A model generated the notes under the pieces. The model worked only from the letters and a program-made list of their open reading frames with translations, was not told where the DNA came from and did not search any database. A stretch of DNA of 64,000 nucleotides from positions 310,001 to 374,000 of the forward strand of contig NZ_QJRG01000044.1 in the NCBI RefSeq assembly GCF_004025535.1, in the 5' to 3' direction. Shown piece by piece: positions 37,601 to 43,849 of the stretch (position 1 is the first letter of the stretch; each line of letters starts with the position of its first letter). Origin of the DNA: Pseudomonas alkylphenolica. Lineage in GTDB: Bacteria; Pseudomonadota; Gammaproteobacteria; Pseudomonadales; Pseudomonadaceae. A program made the translations under genes and the position numbers.

Positions 37601-37789
37601 ACTGCCCTGGTAGCGTCGCTGGGCTTCATCCCGATGGCGCTGGCGACAGGCACTGGTGCCGAGGTGCAGCGGCCGCTGGCAACTGTGGTAATCGGCGGCA
37701 TTCTGTCGTCTACCGCATTGACCTTGTTGGTGCTGCCGGCGTTGTACTACTGGGCGCACCGCAAGGATGAAACGCAAGGCGTTGAATGA
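34643..37789 (+). CDS. czcA: CzcA, heavy-metal RND efflux pump
   Basis: 1048 residues, 12 membrane helices and two large periplasmic loops. It exports divalent cations (Zn, Cd, Co) by proton antiport together with CzcB and CzcC. The HME-RND signature in helix 4, SLGALDFGIIVDGAVVIVEN, places the proton-relay Asp and Glu; VPDITNVQVQINTQA near the start and the ALSGVAVLNGLVMI segment near the end are also family hallmarks. The gap from czcB is 18 bases. Cu/Ag pumps (CusA) have a different helix-4 sequence, so divalent metals are the better guess. Confidence 0.96.
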   Translation: MFERLIQFAIEQRLMVLLAVLLMAGLGVASYQKLPIDAVPDITNVQVQINTQAAGFSPLETEQRITFAIETAMAGLPGLEQTRSLSRSGLSQVTVIFEEGTDLFFARQLVNERLQQARGQLPDGVETAMGPISTGLGEIFLWTVEAAEDARKEDGTPYTPTDLREIQDWIIKPQLRNVRGVAEINTIGGFAKEYQIAPDPKRLASYKLTLGDLLTALERNNANVGAGYIERRGEQLLIRAPGQLAGIDDIANIVLANIDGTPIRVRNVAEVGIGKELRSGAATENGREVVLGTVFMLIGENSRTVSQAVAQKLVEINRSLPVGVSAVTVYDRTNLVDKAIATVKKNLIEGAILVIVILFLFLGNIRAALITAMIIPLSMLFTFTGMFSNKVSANLMSLGALDFGIIVDGAVVIVENAIRRLAHAQQHHGRLLTRSERFHEVFNAAREARRPLIYGQLIIMVVYLPIFALSGVEGKMFHPMAFTVVIALLGAMLLSVTFVPAAIALFVTGKVKEDENLLMRSAKRGYAPLLQWVMGQRRFAFSLAAVMVLLSGVLASRMGSEFVPSLSEGDFALQALRVPGTSLSQSVAMQQQLEQSVLSQVPEVERVFARTGTAEIASDPMPPNISDSYVMLKPREQWPDPGKSREQLIADIQRASARVPGSNYELSQPIQLRFNELISGVRSDVAVKVFGDDMDQLNRTAAQIAATLQAVPGASEVKVEQTSGLPVLTIEVDRDKAARYGLNVGDVQDTIAVAVGGRQAGALYQGDRRFDMVVRLSDNLRTDIDGLAQLLIPVPAGSAGNGQIGFITLADVARLQLVQGPNQISREDGKRLVVVSANVRGRDIGSFVDEAGARITGQVSIPAGYWIRWGGQFEQLQSAAQRLQVVVPVALLLVFGLLFMMFNNLKDGLLVFTGIPFALTGGVVALWLRDIPLSISAGVGFIALSGVAVLNGLVMIAFIRGLREQGRPLRIAIDEGALTRLRPVLMTALVASLGFIPMALATGTGAEVQRPLATVVIGGILSSTALTLLVLPALYYWAHRKDETQGVE

Positions 37790-37801
37790 CGAATCCCGGG
37801 G

Positions 37802-37827
37802 GTGTTGCAGGGCCTTTCTTGCAACAC
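37802..37827 (+). terminator. Hairpin after czcA
   Basis: Arms GTGTTGCA (37802-37809) and TGCAACAC (37820-37827) around a 10-base loop, 12 bases after the czcA stop. It lacks a T run, so termination may be incomplete and the small gene at 37909 may be partly co-transcribed. Confidence 0.45.
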
Positions 37828-37908
37828 TGTAATGTCCGGCTCACCTTGCCGTTAGCTTGCCCTCCTTAAGATTGAAGCGTACCGACATTCAATCACGAGG
37901 TGAGCAAC

Positions 37909-38115
37909 ATGAGCCTGATCAAATATGTGCTGATGGGCGCACTGGCCCTGGGTAGCGGTTCCGCGTTGGCCGAAGGCGGCGCGGAACGTTCAAAACAGTT
38001 CTGGGAGAAATTCCGTCTGAGCCAGGAGCAGCTCCATGGCAAGAAGGATCAGGCGTTGGTCGCCGCCGACAAGCCCAAGCGCGACAACGCCCGGCAGCAG
38101 GTCGCCAAAGAGTAG
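37909..38115 (+). CDS. Small predicted exported protein downstream of czcA
   Basis: 68 residues. A signal peptide (MSLIKYVLMGALALGSGSALAEGG, cleavage near ALA-EGG) leaves a mature part of about 46 residues that is Lys/Gln/Asp-rich and likely helical (SKQFWEKFRLSQEQLHGKKDQALVAADKPKRDNARQQVAKE). GAGG lies eight bases before the ATG, and an intrinsic terminator follows at 38166. I do not recognise a characterised family. Its position suggests, but does not prove, a link to metal stress. Confidence 0.7.
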   Translation: MSLIKYVLMGALALGSGSALAEGGAERSKQFWEKFRLSQEQLHGKKDQALVAADKPKRDNARQQVAKE

Positions 38116-38165
38116 CTCCATTCACCTTGGAAGCTCCCCTGCTCCTTTGGTAAAGGTGAATTTTC

Positions 38166-38192
38166 AGGCGCCCCTAACAGGCGCCTTTTTTT
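38166..38192 (+). terminator. Intrinsic terminator after the small exported protein
   Basis: Perfect AGGCGCC/GGCGCCT stem with a 7-base loop, followed by a run of seven T to about 38192. It separates the czc region from convergent cmoB. Confidence 0.9.
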
Positions 38193-38217
38193 ATGCCGGC
38201 AAAAGGGTGTTCTGCCC

Positions 38218-39174
38218 TTACTTGCGTGCTACCAGCACCGCACGACGTGGCGCAGGCAAGCCTTCGACGGTACGGCTGTGGTCGGCGGGGTCGAGGAAGT
38301 CGCTGAGTGACTGGTAGCGCATCCACTCCGTGCTGCGCTGTTCTTCGATACTGGTGACACTGACGTCGACGCAACGCACGTCGGTGAACCCGGCACGGCG
38401 CAGCCAACGCTCAAGGGCCGGTACCGAAGGCAGGAACCAGACGTTGCGCATTTGCGCGTAGCGATCTTCCGGGACCAGTACCTGATGTTCGTCGCCTTCG
38501 ACCACCAGGGTTTCCAGTACCAGTTCACCGCCTTTTACCAGGCAGTCCTTGAGCGCCAGCAAGTGCTCGATGGGCGAGCGACGGTGGTAGAACACGCCCA
38601 TGGAAAACACCGTGTCGAAGCCTTCGAGGTTGGCTGGCAAGTCTTCCAGGGCGAACGGCAGGTGCCAGGCCGGCAGTTCCGGCAGGTAGCGCTGAACCGC
38701 CTGGAACTGACAGAAGAACAACCAGTTGGGGTCGACACCGATCACGCTGTCGGCACCGGCGCCGAGCATGCGCCATTGGTAGTAGCCATTACCGCAGCCG
38801 ACATCCAGCACGCGTTTGCCCTTGAGGTCCAGGTGCGGGGCGACCCGCGACCATTTCCAGTCCGATCGCCATTCGGTATCGACGTGCACGCCGAACAAAT
38901 CGAACGGGCCCTTGCGCCATGGCGACAGCCCCATCAGGGCCTGGCGCATGCGTTCACGGGTATCGGCGTCGCAGTCGCAGTCCAGGTTCAGGCCGTTGAC
39001 CAGCTCAACCTGGCTGGGGACCAGCGCCGGCAAGGCGTCCAGCGCGTTTTGCCAACGTTCCAGGTCGCCGTGACCTTTCTCCATCTTGGCGTCGAGTTGC
39101 GCTTGCAGGCCTTGCGACCATTGCGCCAGGGGAGTGCCCGCCAAGCGGCGGACCAGAGGGGAAAGATCAATCAT
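38218..39174 (-). CDS. cmoB: CmoB, tRNA U34 carboxymethyltransferase
   Basis: 318 residues. CmoB transfers a carboxymethyl group from carboxy-SAM to 5-hydroxyuridine at the wobble position of tRNAs, giving cmo5U. Hallmarks are [32 protein letters not shown], the SAM motif [20 protein letters not shown] and [20 protein letters not shown]. Its start overlaps the cmoA stop by four bases. Confidence 0.96.
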   Translation of the reverse strand: MIDLSPLVRRLAGTPLAQWSQGLQAQLDAKMEKGHGDLERWQNALDALPALVPSQVELVNGLNLDCDCDADTRERMRQALMGLSPWRKGPFDLFGVHVDTEWRSDWKWSRVAPHLDLKGKRVLDVGCGNGYYQWRMLGAGADSVIGVDPNWLFFCQFQAVQRYLPELPAWHLPFALEDLPANLEGFDTVFSMGVFYHRRSPIEHLLALKDCLVKGGELVLETLVVEGDEHQVLVPEDRYAQMRNVWFLPSVPALERWLRRAGFTDVRCVDVSVTSIEEQRSTEWMRYQSLSDFLDPADHSRTVEGLPAPRRAVLVARK

Positions 39175-39914
39175 GGCAGGGCAATCAACGAGGCAAAGTT
39201 AAGGCATTGGAACCAGGGCACGACGCTGGAAAAACCGGCCGCCAGCAAGCGTTCGCGGTGCTCTTCAAGGCTGTCGGGTTTCATCACGTTCTCGATGGCA
39301 CTGCGCTTCTGGGCAATTTCCAGCTCGCTGTAGCCATTGGCGCGTTTGAAGGCGACATGCAGGTCGGTGAGCAGGGCGTGTTCTTGCGGGTCATTGAAAC
39401 GCAGCTTTTCCGAGAGGATCAGCGCACCGCCCGGCAACAGCGATGCACGGATTCTGGCAAGCAGTTCCAGGCGTTGCTCCGGGGCGATGAATTGCAAGGT
39501 GAAGTTCATCGCCACCACAGAGGCGGGCGTGAAGTCCAGGGCGAGAATATCCCCTTCGATCACTTCGACCGGTAGCAATTCCTGGAACATCGAGTCCTGG
39601 GCATTGAGGTATTGCCGGCAACGCTCGACCATGGCCGCGGAGTTGTCGACCGCGATGACCCGGCAACCTTCGCTGCGCACGTGGCGGCGCAGCGCCTGGG
39701 TTACGGCGCCCAGCGAGCTGCCCAGGTCGTACAGGGCGGTGTTCGGTTGTGCAAATTGCGCCGCCAGCACGCCGAGGTTCTCGACAATGGTCGGGTACCC
39801 CGGCACCGAACGCTTGATCATGTCCGGGAACACCCGCACCACGTCTTCGTTGAAGGCAAAGTCGGGCACCTGGCCAAGAGGCTGGGCGAATAGGCGGTCA
39901 GGTTCTTTGCTCAC
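39171..39914 (-). CDS. cmoA: CmoA, carboxy-SAM synthase
   Basis: 247 residues. CmoA makes carboxy-S-adenosylmethionine from SAM and prephenate, the cofactor that CmoB uses. Visible motifs: [31 protein letters not shown], the SAM-binding [12 protein letters not shown] and [11 protein letters not shown]. It is the first gene of the cmoA-cmoB pair, coupled by a 4-base overlap. Confidence 0.96.
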   Translation of the reverse strand: MSKEPDRLFAQPLGQVPDFAFNEDVVRVFPDMIKRSVPGYPTIVENLGVLAAQFAQPNTALYDLGSSLGAVTQALRRHVRSEGCRVIAVDNSAAMVERCRQYLNAQDSMFQELLPVEVIEGDILALDFTPASVVAMNFTLQFIAPEQRLELLARIRASLLPGGALILSEKLRFNDPQEHALLTDLHVAFKRANGYSELEIAQKRSAIENVMKPDSLEEHRERLLAAGFSSVVPWFQCLNFASLIALP

Positions 39915-39999
39915 GGGGGCAATCCAGGCATTGGGCGGTAAAAGGCGGGCATTTTAGCCAAACTGGCCGCCAGATGCATGGCCTGACTGACCAGCGCGG

Positions 40000-40401
40000 T
40001 CACTTCACCGTAATGACACAGTCGAAGGTCTGCACCGGGCGTACTTCCGGGGCCCAGGGCTGCTGATAAACCAATAGCAGATGGCCCTCTCCGGCGGCCT
40101 GGGCCTGGAAGCGCCATACCGATTGGCCGGCGCTGCCTACAACGCCGGCATCTTCCGGATGGCTGTACACCTCAGGCCCCAGGCTGCGCAGGATCCCGCT
40201 GGCGGGGTTTTGCACCAACCAACGATAGCCCGTGCTGGGGTTGCTGGGCAGCGTCAACGTCAGCGTTTGCTTTATCTCCAGGTGAACGGGGCACTGGCTG
40301 ACCTTTTCCAGCTCCACGTTGCTGTGTTCGCCCGGCGTATGAGCGCAAGCCGCCAGAAGCAGGGGAAGGCCAAGGACTAGCAATTTGCAGTGGGTCTTCA
40401 T
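40000..40401 (-). CDS. I42-type (chagasin-like) protease inhibitor lipoprotein
   Basis: 133 residues. The lipobox LLAAC puts the lipid-bearing Cys at 19. The mature domain has the chagasin/ICP-family motif NPSTGYRW (54-61), a later GVVGSAGQSVWRFQAQAAGEGHLLLVYQQPW and a C-terminal strand FDCVITV. Relatives inhibit papain-type cysteine proteases. The start at 40401 (MKTHCKLLVLG) is chosen for spacing; an ATG at 40416 is possible. It diverges from the toxin operon across 101 bases, but nothing links the two functionally. Confidence 0.8.
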   Translation of the reverse strand: MKTHCKLLVLGLPLLLAACAHTPGEHSNVELEKVSQCPVHLEIKQTLTLTLPSNPSTGYRWLVQNPASGILRSLGPEVYSHPEDAGVVGSAGQSVWRFQAQAAGEGHLLLVYQQPWAPEVRPVQTFDCVITVK

Positions 40402-40502
40402 TGACAATCCATTCATTCAGGCCGGTGGCTTTCAGGAAAGCCTGCCCTCTGCCGGGCAGCACTCAGCCGTAATAGTTTGAGGGTCCCAGGCCGGAGCGGC
40501 CT

Positions 40503-41684
40503 ATGAAAAGGGACATGGATATGAGCAGCATACAAACAGATTTTGACACATTGCAGAAAGAGGCTGAACTCCTGCCCGGTAACCTTATTCAGGCGATGGC
40601 GGAGCGAGACGGTCCCGAGGAAGGCGGACTGACCCTGACACGTGAACACATTGTTACCCTCAATCAGTACGCCAACCATGTTTTCAGCCTGCCGACCGCC
40701 AATGACGCTGTGGTTCGCTGGCTGGGCTACACCACCATCGCCGAACCCGCGCTGATGCCCGCCAGGATGGGCGAGATGCACAAGCAGTTGCAGAAGCATG
40801 GGCGTAGTTGGACGACCCTTGCAGACAACAGCAAAAAACTCGGCTTCGAACTGGCTGCCAGTGCCAATGGCATCAACACAACGGGTGACGAAGTGTTGGT
40901 GATACTCGAAAGAACCGATGCCCTGGGCAAGCGCAGGGATGCATGGGACAGCCTTCGCTTCGATACGCCGGTCAGCCTTGACAGCGATGACAAACGCCGG
41001 GTTCTGGATCTGGTGGACTACATGGAAGTCCTGCGTGAAGACGTGAATCTGTTTGCTCGACGCGTGACGGCAGTAGGAGAGGAAGCCAAGCAGTTTCGAG
41101 ATGAGGCGGTAGTAAAGCTGATTCCCTTGGTTGAGGAGAAGTCCGTAGCAATCAAGCGCCAGAAAACCAGTGGAGTAGTGGAACAGCTGCGTAAGGAACT
41201 GGTCGAGCTCGATAAAGAGATCACGCGCCTCGGAGCTGAGTATGACCAGTATGTCAAAGCGGCGCTTTCAGGTTTGGCCGCAGGGCCTTTAGGCGCCGTC
41301 ATTACCGGCTCTATATATGGCAGTAAGGCGGAAAAAGTACGTAAGGAGCGCAACAAGCGTCAGGCCCTACGTGGTGAAGTGAGCCGGAAGCTCAAGTCTG
41401 CCATCCGGCTGGAAGGGCTTGTGGAGGAACTGGGTACTCACATGGGCCAGATGAGGACTCGGCTTGATGATGTTCAGACCGCCTCTAAACACCTGCATTC
41501 GGCCTGGCAGCTCATTGCTACTTACATCGATGAGTCGATTGCGCAACTGGAACGAATCGAATCCAATCAGGCACTTTACAGATTTGCGATGTTTTTCAAG
41601 CGCTTTATTGGTCAATGGAAAGGTATCGAAGACTCTGCAAAACATATGAATCGTGTGTTTGATGACGCCGCAGCTGCCAAATAA
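40503..41684 (+). CDS. xaxA: Alpha-xenorhabdolysin family toxin subunit A (XaxA-like)
   Basis: 393 residues, predicted nearly all helical. XaxA/YaxA proteins are the A subunit of binary alpha-pore-forming toxins; A contacts the membrane and stabilises the pore-forming B subunit. Family features as I remember XaxA: a TREHIVTLNQYANHVFSLP helix near 46-64, HGRSWTTLADNSKKL near 99-113, then NTTGDEVLVILE near 125-136. A coiled-coil stalk with EITRLGAEYDQYVKAALSG leads to the hydrophobic tip AAGPLGAVITGSIYGSKAEK (259-278). A helix TASKHLHSAWQLIATYID (326-343) follows. No signal peptide, as in the family. GGAG lies six bases before ATG 40503; ATGs at 40515 and 40521 are alternatives. It is followed after 12 bases by the B gene. 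G+C is lower than in the flanks. Confidence 0.88.
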   Translation: MKRDMDMSSIQTDFDTLQKEAELLPGNLIQAMAERDGPEEGGLTLTREHIVTLNQYANHVFSLPTANDAVVRWLGYTTIAEPALMPARMGEMHKQLQKHGRSWTTLADNSKKLGFELAASANGINTTGDEVLVILERTDALGKRRDAWDSLRFDTPVSLDSDDKRRVLDLVDYMEVLREDVNLFARRVTAVGEEAKQFRDEAVVKLIPLVEEKSVAIKRQKTSGVVEQLRKELVELDKEITRLGAEYDQYVKAALSGLAAGPLGAVITGSIYGSKAEKVRKERNKRQALRGEVSRKLKSAIRLEGLVEELGTHMGQMRTRLDDVQTASKHLHSAWQLIATYIDESIAQLERIESNQALYRFAMFFKRFIGQWKGIEDSAKHMNRVFDDAAAAK

Positions 41685-41696
41685 GGACGCCCTGTT

Positions 41697-42707
41697 ATGA
41701 AAGATAATGTTGTCAGTCTTCACACCCGTCTGCGCACGCCGGAAATGACTAAGATATTGAGCGTTGCCTCTGCGTATTCAGGTTACTGGGAGAAGCGTAC
41801 TTTCGATTTTCTACCGTTGTTGCATGCATCGGTGGAGCGGCACTACAAGGGCATTTTGAGGTGTGTAGAATATTTTGCCAAGAACTCTGAAGTTCTTGCG
41901 GTAAGTATAAAATCAGAAAATATCGAGCTCTTGCTTAATGACCTTAAGGCGAGTGCTGGTGATGCCGAGGAAGAAGAGTTTCTGCTGGAGGAGATTCAGC
42001 GCTCGCTGGCTAATATTGGCAATAAACTCGATGTGCTGCTGTCAGGGGTGGAGACTGCCACCAAGTCAATATCCAGCCTGCCAGTTTACGACGCCAGCCG
42101 CGATCATACGAATTACCAGGCTACTCGGACGCAATTGGCTGACCGCTTGCAGGCGATCTCCACTGCACTGACTGACAAGCGCGCAGAGCTTGCAGAGCTG
42201 GAGAGGGTAATTGGAGTCTTTGAGGCCAATGGCGTAGAAAAGGCGTTTGAGGGCAAGCTGCCAACGGTGGAGCAGGTCCAGGCGCTGGCTGCCTCTGGCG
42301 CTACTCCGGCCGGCGCAGCATTAGCGGTCGAGCAGGCCGTGGAGGCGTTGAACAAACTGTTGAGTGGCGTTCAGGAAGTGAAGCAGTACTCGCAGCTTCA
42401 AGGGCGCCGTCGTGCCTTGCAAACTGAAGTGAATGAATTGGTTGCTGAGCAACGTGAGCAGGAAAAACGGGGAGCGCAAATTGAGTCTTATTTGAATGCG
42501 CTTTCGGAATACAGCCCGCTGGTTGAAAAGCGCCTGGAGTGGCTGGCTGAGAAAAATCAGATTCGTGCGCATCTCACGACTGTTCGTAATCAGTTACGCA
42601 ATAATGACTTGAAAGGTGCTGAGAGTGTTGAAGGTGTGAACAAGCTGTTGGCAGAACTGCTTATCTATGTGCGCCACATTGTAGCTGAGTTCAAAAAATC
42701 ATTTTAG
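41697..42707 (+). CDS. xaxB: Alpha-xenorhabdolysin family toxin subunit B (XaxB-like)
   Basis: 336 residues, helical, no signal peptide. The B subunit swings out an amphipathic helix to form the transmembrane pore in XaxAB and YaxAB. Here long helices (residues 10-125, 140-185 and 225-330) frame a less polar tip region near 186-223 (GKLPTVEQVQALAASGATPA, then GAALAVEQAVEALNKLLSG), the expected place of the inserting segment. The position directly after the A gene (12-base gap, AAGGA before the ATG), the length near that of XaxB (about 350) and the overall pattern support the call; direct sequence resemblance is weaker than for subunit A. Hand counts of three 60-base lines gave 35, 53 and 45 % G+C, against 65 % in a line of recO. 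Confidence 0.78.
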   Translation: MKDNVVSLHTRLRTPEMTKILSVASAYSGYWEKRTFDFLPLLHASVERHYKGILRCVEYFAKNSEVLAVSIKSENIELLLNDLKASAGDAEEEEFLLEEIQRSLANIGNKLDVLLSGVETATKSISSLPVYDASRDHTNYQATRTQLADRLQAISTALTDKRAELAELERVIGVFEANGVEKAFEGKLPTVEQVQALAASGATPAGAALAVEQAVEALNKLLSGVQEVKQYSQLQGRRRALQTEVNELVAEQREQEKRGAQIESYLNALSEYSPLVEKRLEWLAEKNQIRAHLTTVRNQLRNNDLKGAESVEGVNKLLAELLIYVRHIVAEFKKSF

Positions 42708-42714
42708 TTGATGA

Positions 42715-42740
42715 GGGGGTCAGGTTTCCGCCTGACACCC
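42715..42740 (+). promoter_or_regulatory. Intercistronic hairpin between toxin B and the A-like paralogue
   Basis: Ten-bp arms GGGGGTCAGG (42715-42724) and CCTGACACCC (42731-42740) with one mismatch and a TTTCCG loop, eight bases after the B stop. There is no T run. It may limit read-through or protect the upstream message, so that the third protein is made at a different ratio. Confidence 0.5.
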
Positions 42741-42792
42741 TTGATATTAGGGTGAGAGGACAGGTAGTCACATCTTTGGCGGTGAGAAACAG

Positions 42793-43779
42793 ATGGATAC
42801 GGATAAGGATCTGGAGTGGCAGCGACAGGCGAAGTGGTTGCCGGAAAATTTATTGAAAATAATGAATTCGGAGATGGATACCGGTGCTCTGACATTGTCA
42901 CAAGCGCATGTACTTACTGTTCAGCAATATGTGCGGTATGTCAGAAGCTTGCCGAGTTCGCCGAACGATTTGATACGCTGCCTCAGTGTATCGGGGATGC
43001 TTGCTGATAAAGCATCTGTTTACAGCGCTTTGACCGGGGCTCCCGGGCTTGACCCAAGCAGCTTGCTTATATTCTATCGTCAGTTCAAAGAGCACGCTGA
43101 CAGCTGGGAGGTGTTGTTCGCTACAAATTTGCGGCTGACCAGCGATTTAATAGCAGCGGCCTCCCAAATCGCGCGTACCGGATCAGACATACTTGAAGCC
43201 TGTGCACGCACCGACGCGTTGGGTAAACGACGAGACGCCTGGGACTCGCTGCAAGGTGGAGAATTAGCCCTGCTCAGCCCTGCGGATAGAGAAATCATTT
43301 CTTCTTTGCCCGCGCATGTGAACTCAATCAAACAATACATCACGACGTATTCTCTGCAGGTTGAACGTGTGCGTGCCGATGCCTCCCGCTTTTGTGATGA
43401 AGCCCGAACGCAGCTCATTCCTGTAACCCTGAGTAAATTGAAGGAGCTTGCGAGGCACCTGCGGCCATCCACAAAAATCGCGAGGCTGGACATGCCGGTA
43501 CTCTCAACACTGCATCAGCGCACCACGTCCCAGTTAGATCATCTTCAGACGCTGGAGAGGCTGTTGCGAGAAACACTGACCGCTTCTTCACATTTTCATT
43601 CAGCCTGGCAAAGCTTATCCAGCTACATTGATATGTCGAATGAAAAGCTGCAGCAAATCACCACGGGCCAGCAATTGGCCAGATTCGCAATCTACTTTGG
43701 TCAGTTCCTCGGGCTGTGGGGCGCCATTGAGCAAAGTGCCCGTGAGATGAAGCACAAACTGACGCAGTTTCAAGGGTGA
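42793..43779 (+). CDS. Tip-less XaxA-like paralogue, third gene of the toxin cluster
   Basis: 328 residues, clearly a paralogue of the subunit A at 40503. It shares 14 identical residues (TDALGKRRDAWDSL, 140-153 here, 138-151 there) and also ALTLSQAHVLTVQQYVRYVRSLP, the DEARTQLIP block and TASSHFHSAWQSLSSYID. Between the shared 14-mer and the TAS-H-HSAW helix there are 109 residues here but 174 in subunit A. The missing 65 residues include the hydrophobic tip and its flanking coiled coil. The protein should therefore keep the soluble tail but be unable to insert. GGTGAG lies seven bases before the ATG. It could be a third pore component, a capping or chaperone protein, or a decoy. No known function. 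Confidence 0.8.
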   Translation: MDTDKDLEWQRQAKWLPENLLKIMNSEMDTGALTLSQAHVLTVQQYVRYVRSLPSSPNDLIRCLSVSGMLADKASVYSALTGAPGLDPSSLLIFYRQFKEHADSWEVLFATNLRLTSDLIAAASQIARTGSDILEACARTDALGKRRDAWDSLQGGELALLSPADREIISSLPAHVNSIKQYITTYSLQVERVRADASRFCDEARTQLIPVTLSKLKELARHLRPSTKIARLDMPVLSTLHQRTTSQLDHLQTLERLLRETLTASSHFHSAWQSLSSYIDMSNEKLQQITTGQQLARFAIYFGQFLGLWGAIEQSAREMKHKLTQFQG

Positions 43780-43813
43780 GCACAGTGGAGTAGCTCGCTG
43801 AGCGCCTGTCAGT

Positions 43814-43836
43814 AATGCGGGCCTATCTGGCCCGCA
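43814..43836. terminator. Hairpin between the toxin cluster and lon
   Basis: Perfect 9-bp arms ATGCGGGCC (43814-43822) and GGCCCGCAT (43828-43836) with a TATCT loop, placed between convergent stops (43779 and 43850). No T run on either side; a likely bidirectional end structure. Confidence 0.55.
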
Positions 43837-43849
43837 TCTGGGTTAACCC

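Noticed and set aside
34910..37777. 955-codon open frame antisense to czcA
   Set aside because: Same effect: biased third-position G/C leaves few stops on the opposite strand; the translation is low-complexity His/Gln-rich and matches nothing.
40000..40401. I42 inhibitor lipoprotein as an immunity protein for the adjacent toxin
   Set aside because: Chagasin-type inhibitors block cysteine proteases, while the toxin is pore-forming; the genes are divergent with separate promoters. No link is supported.
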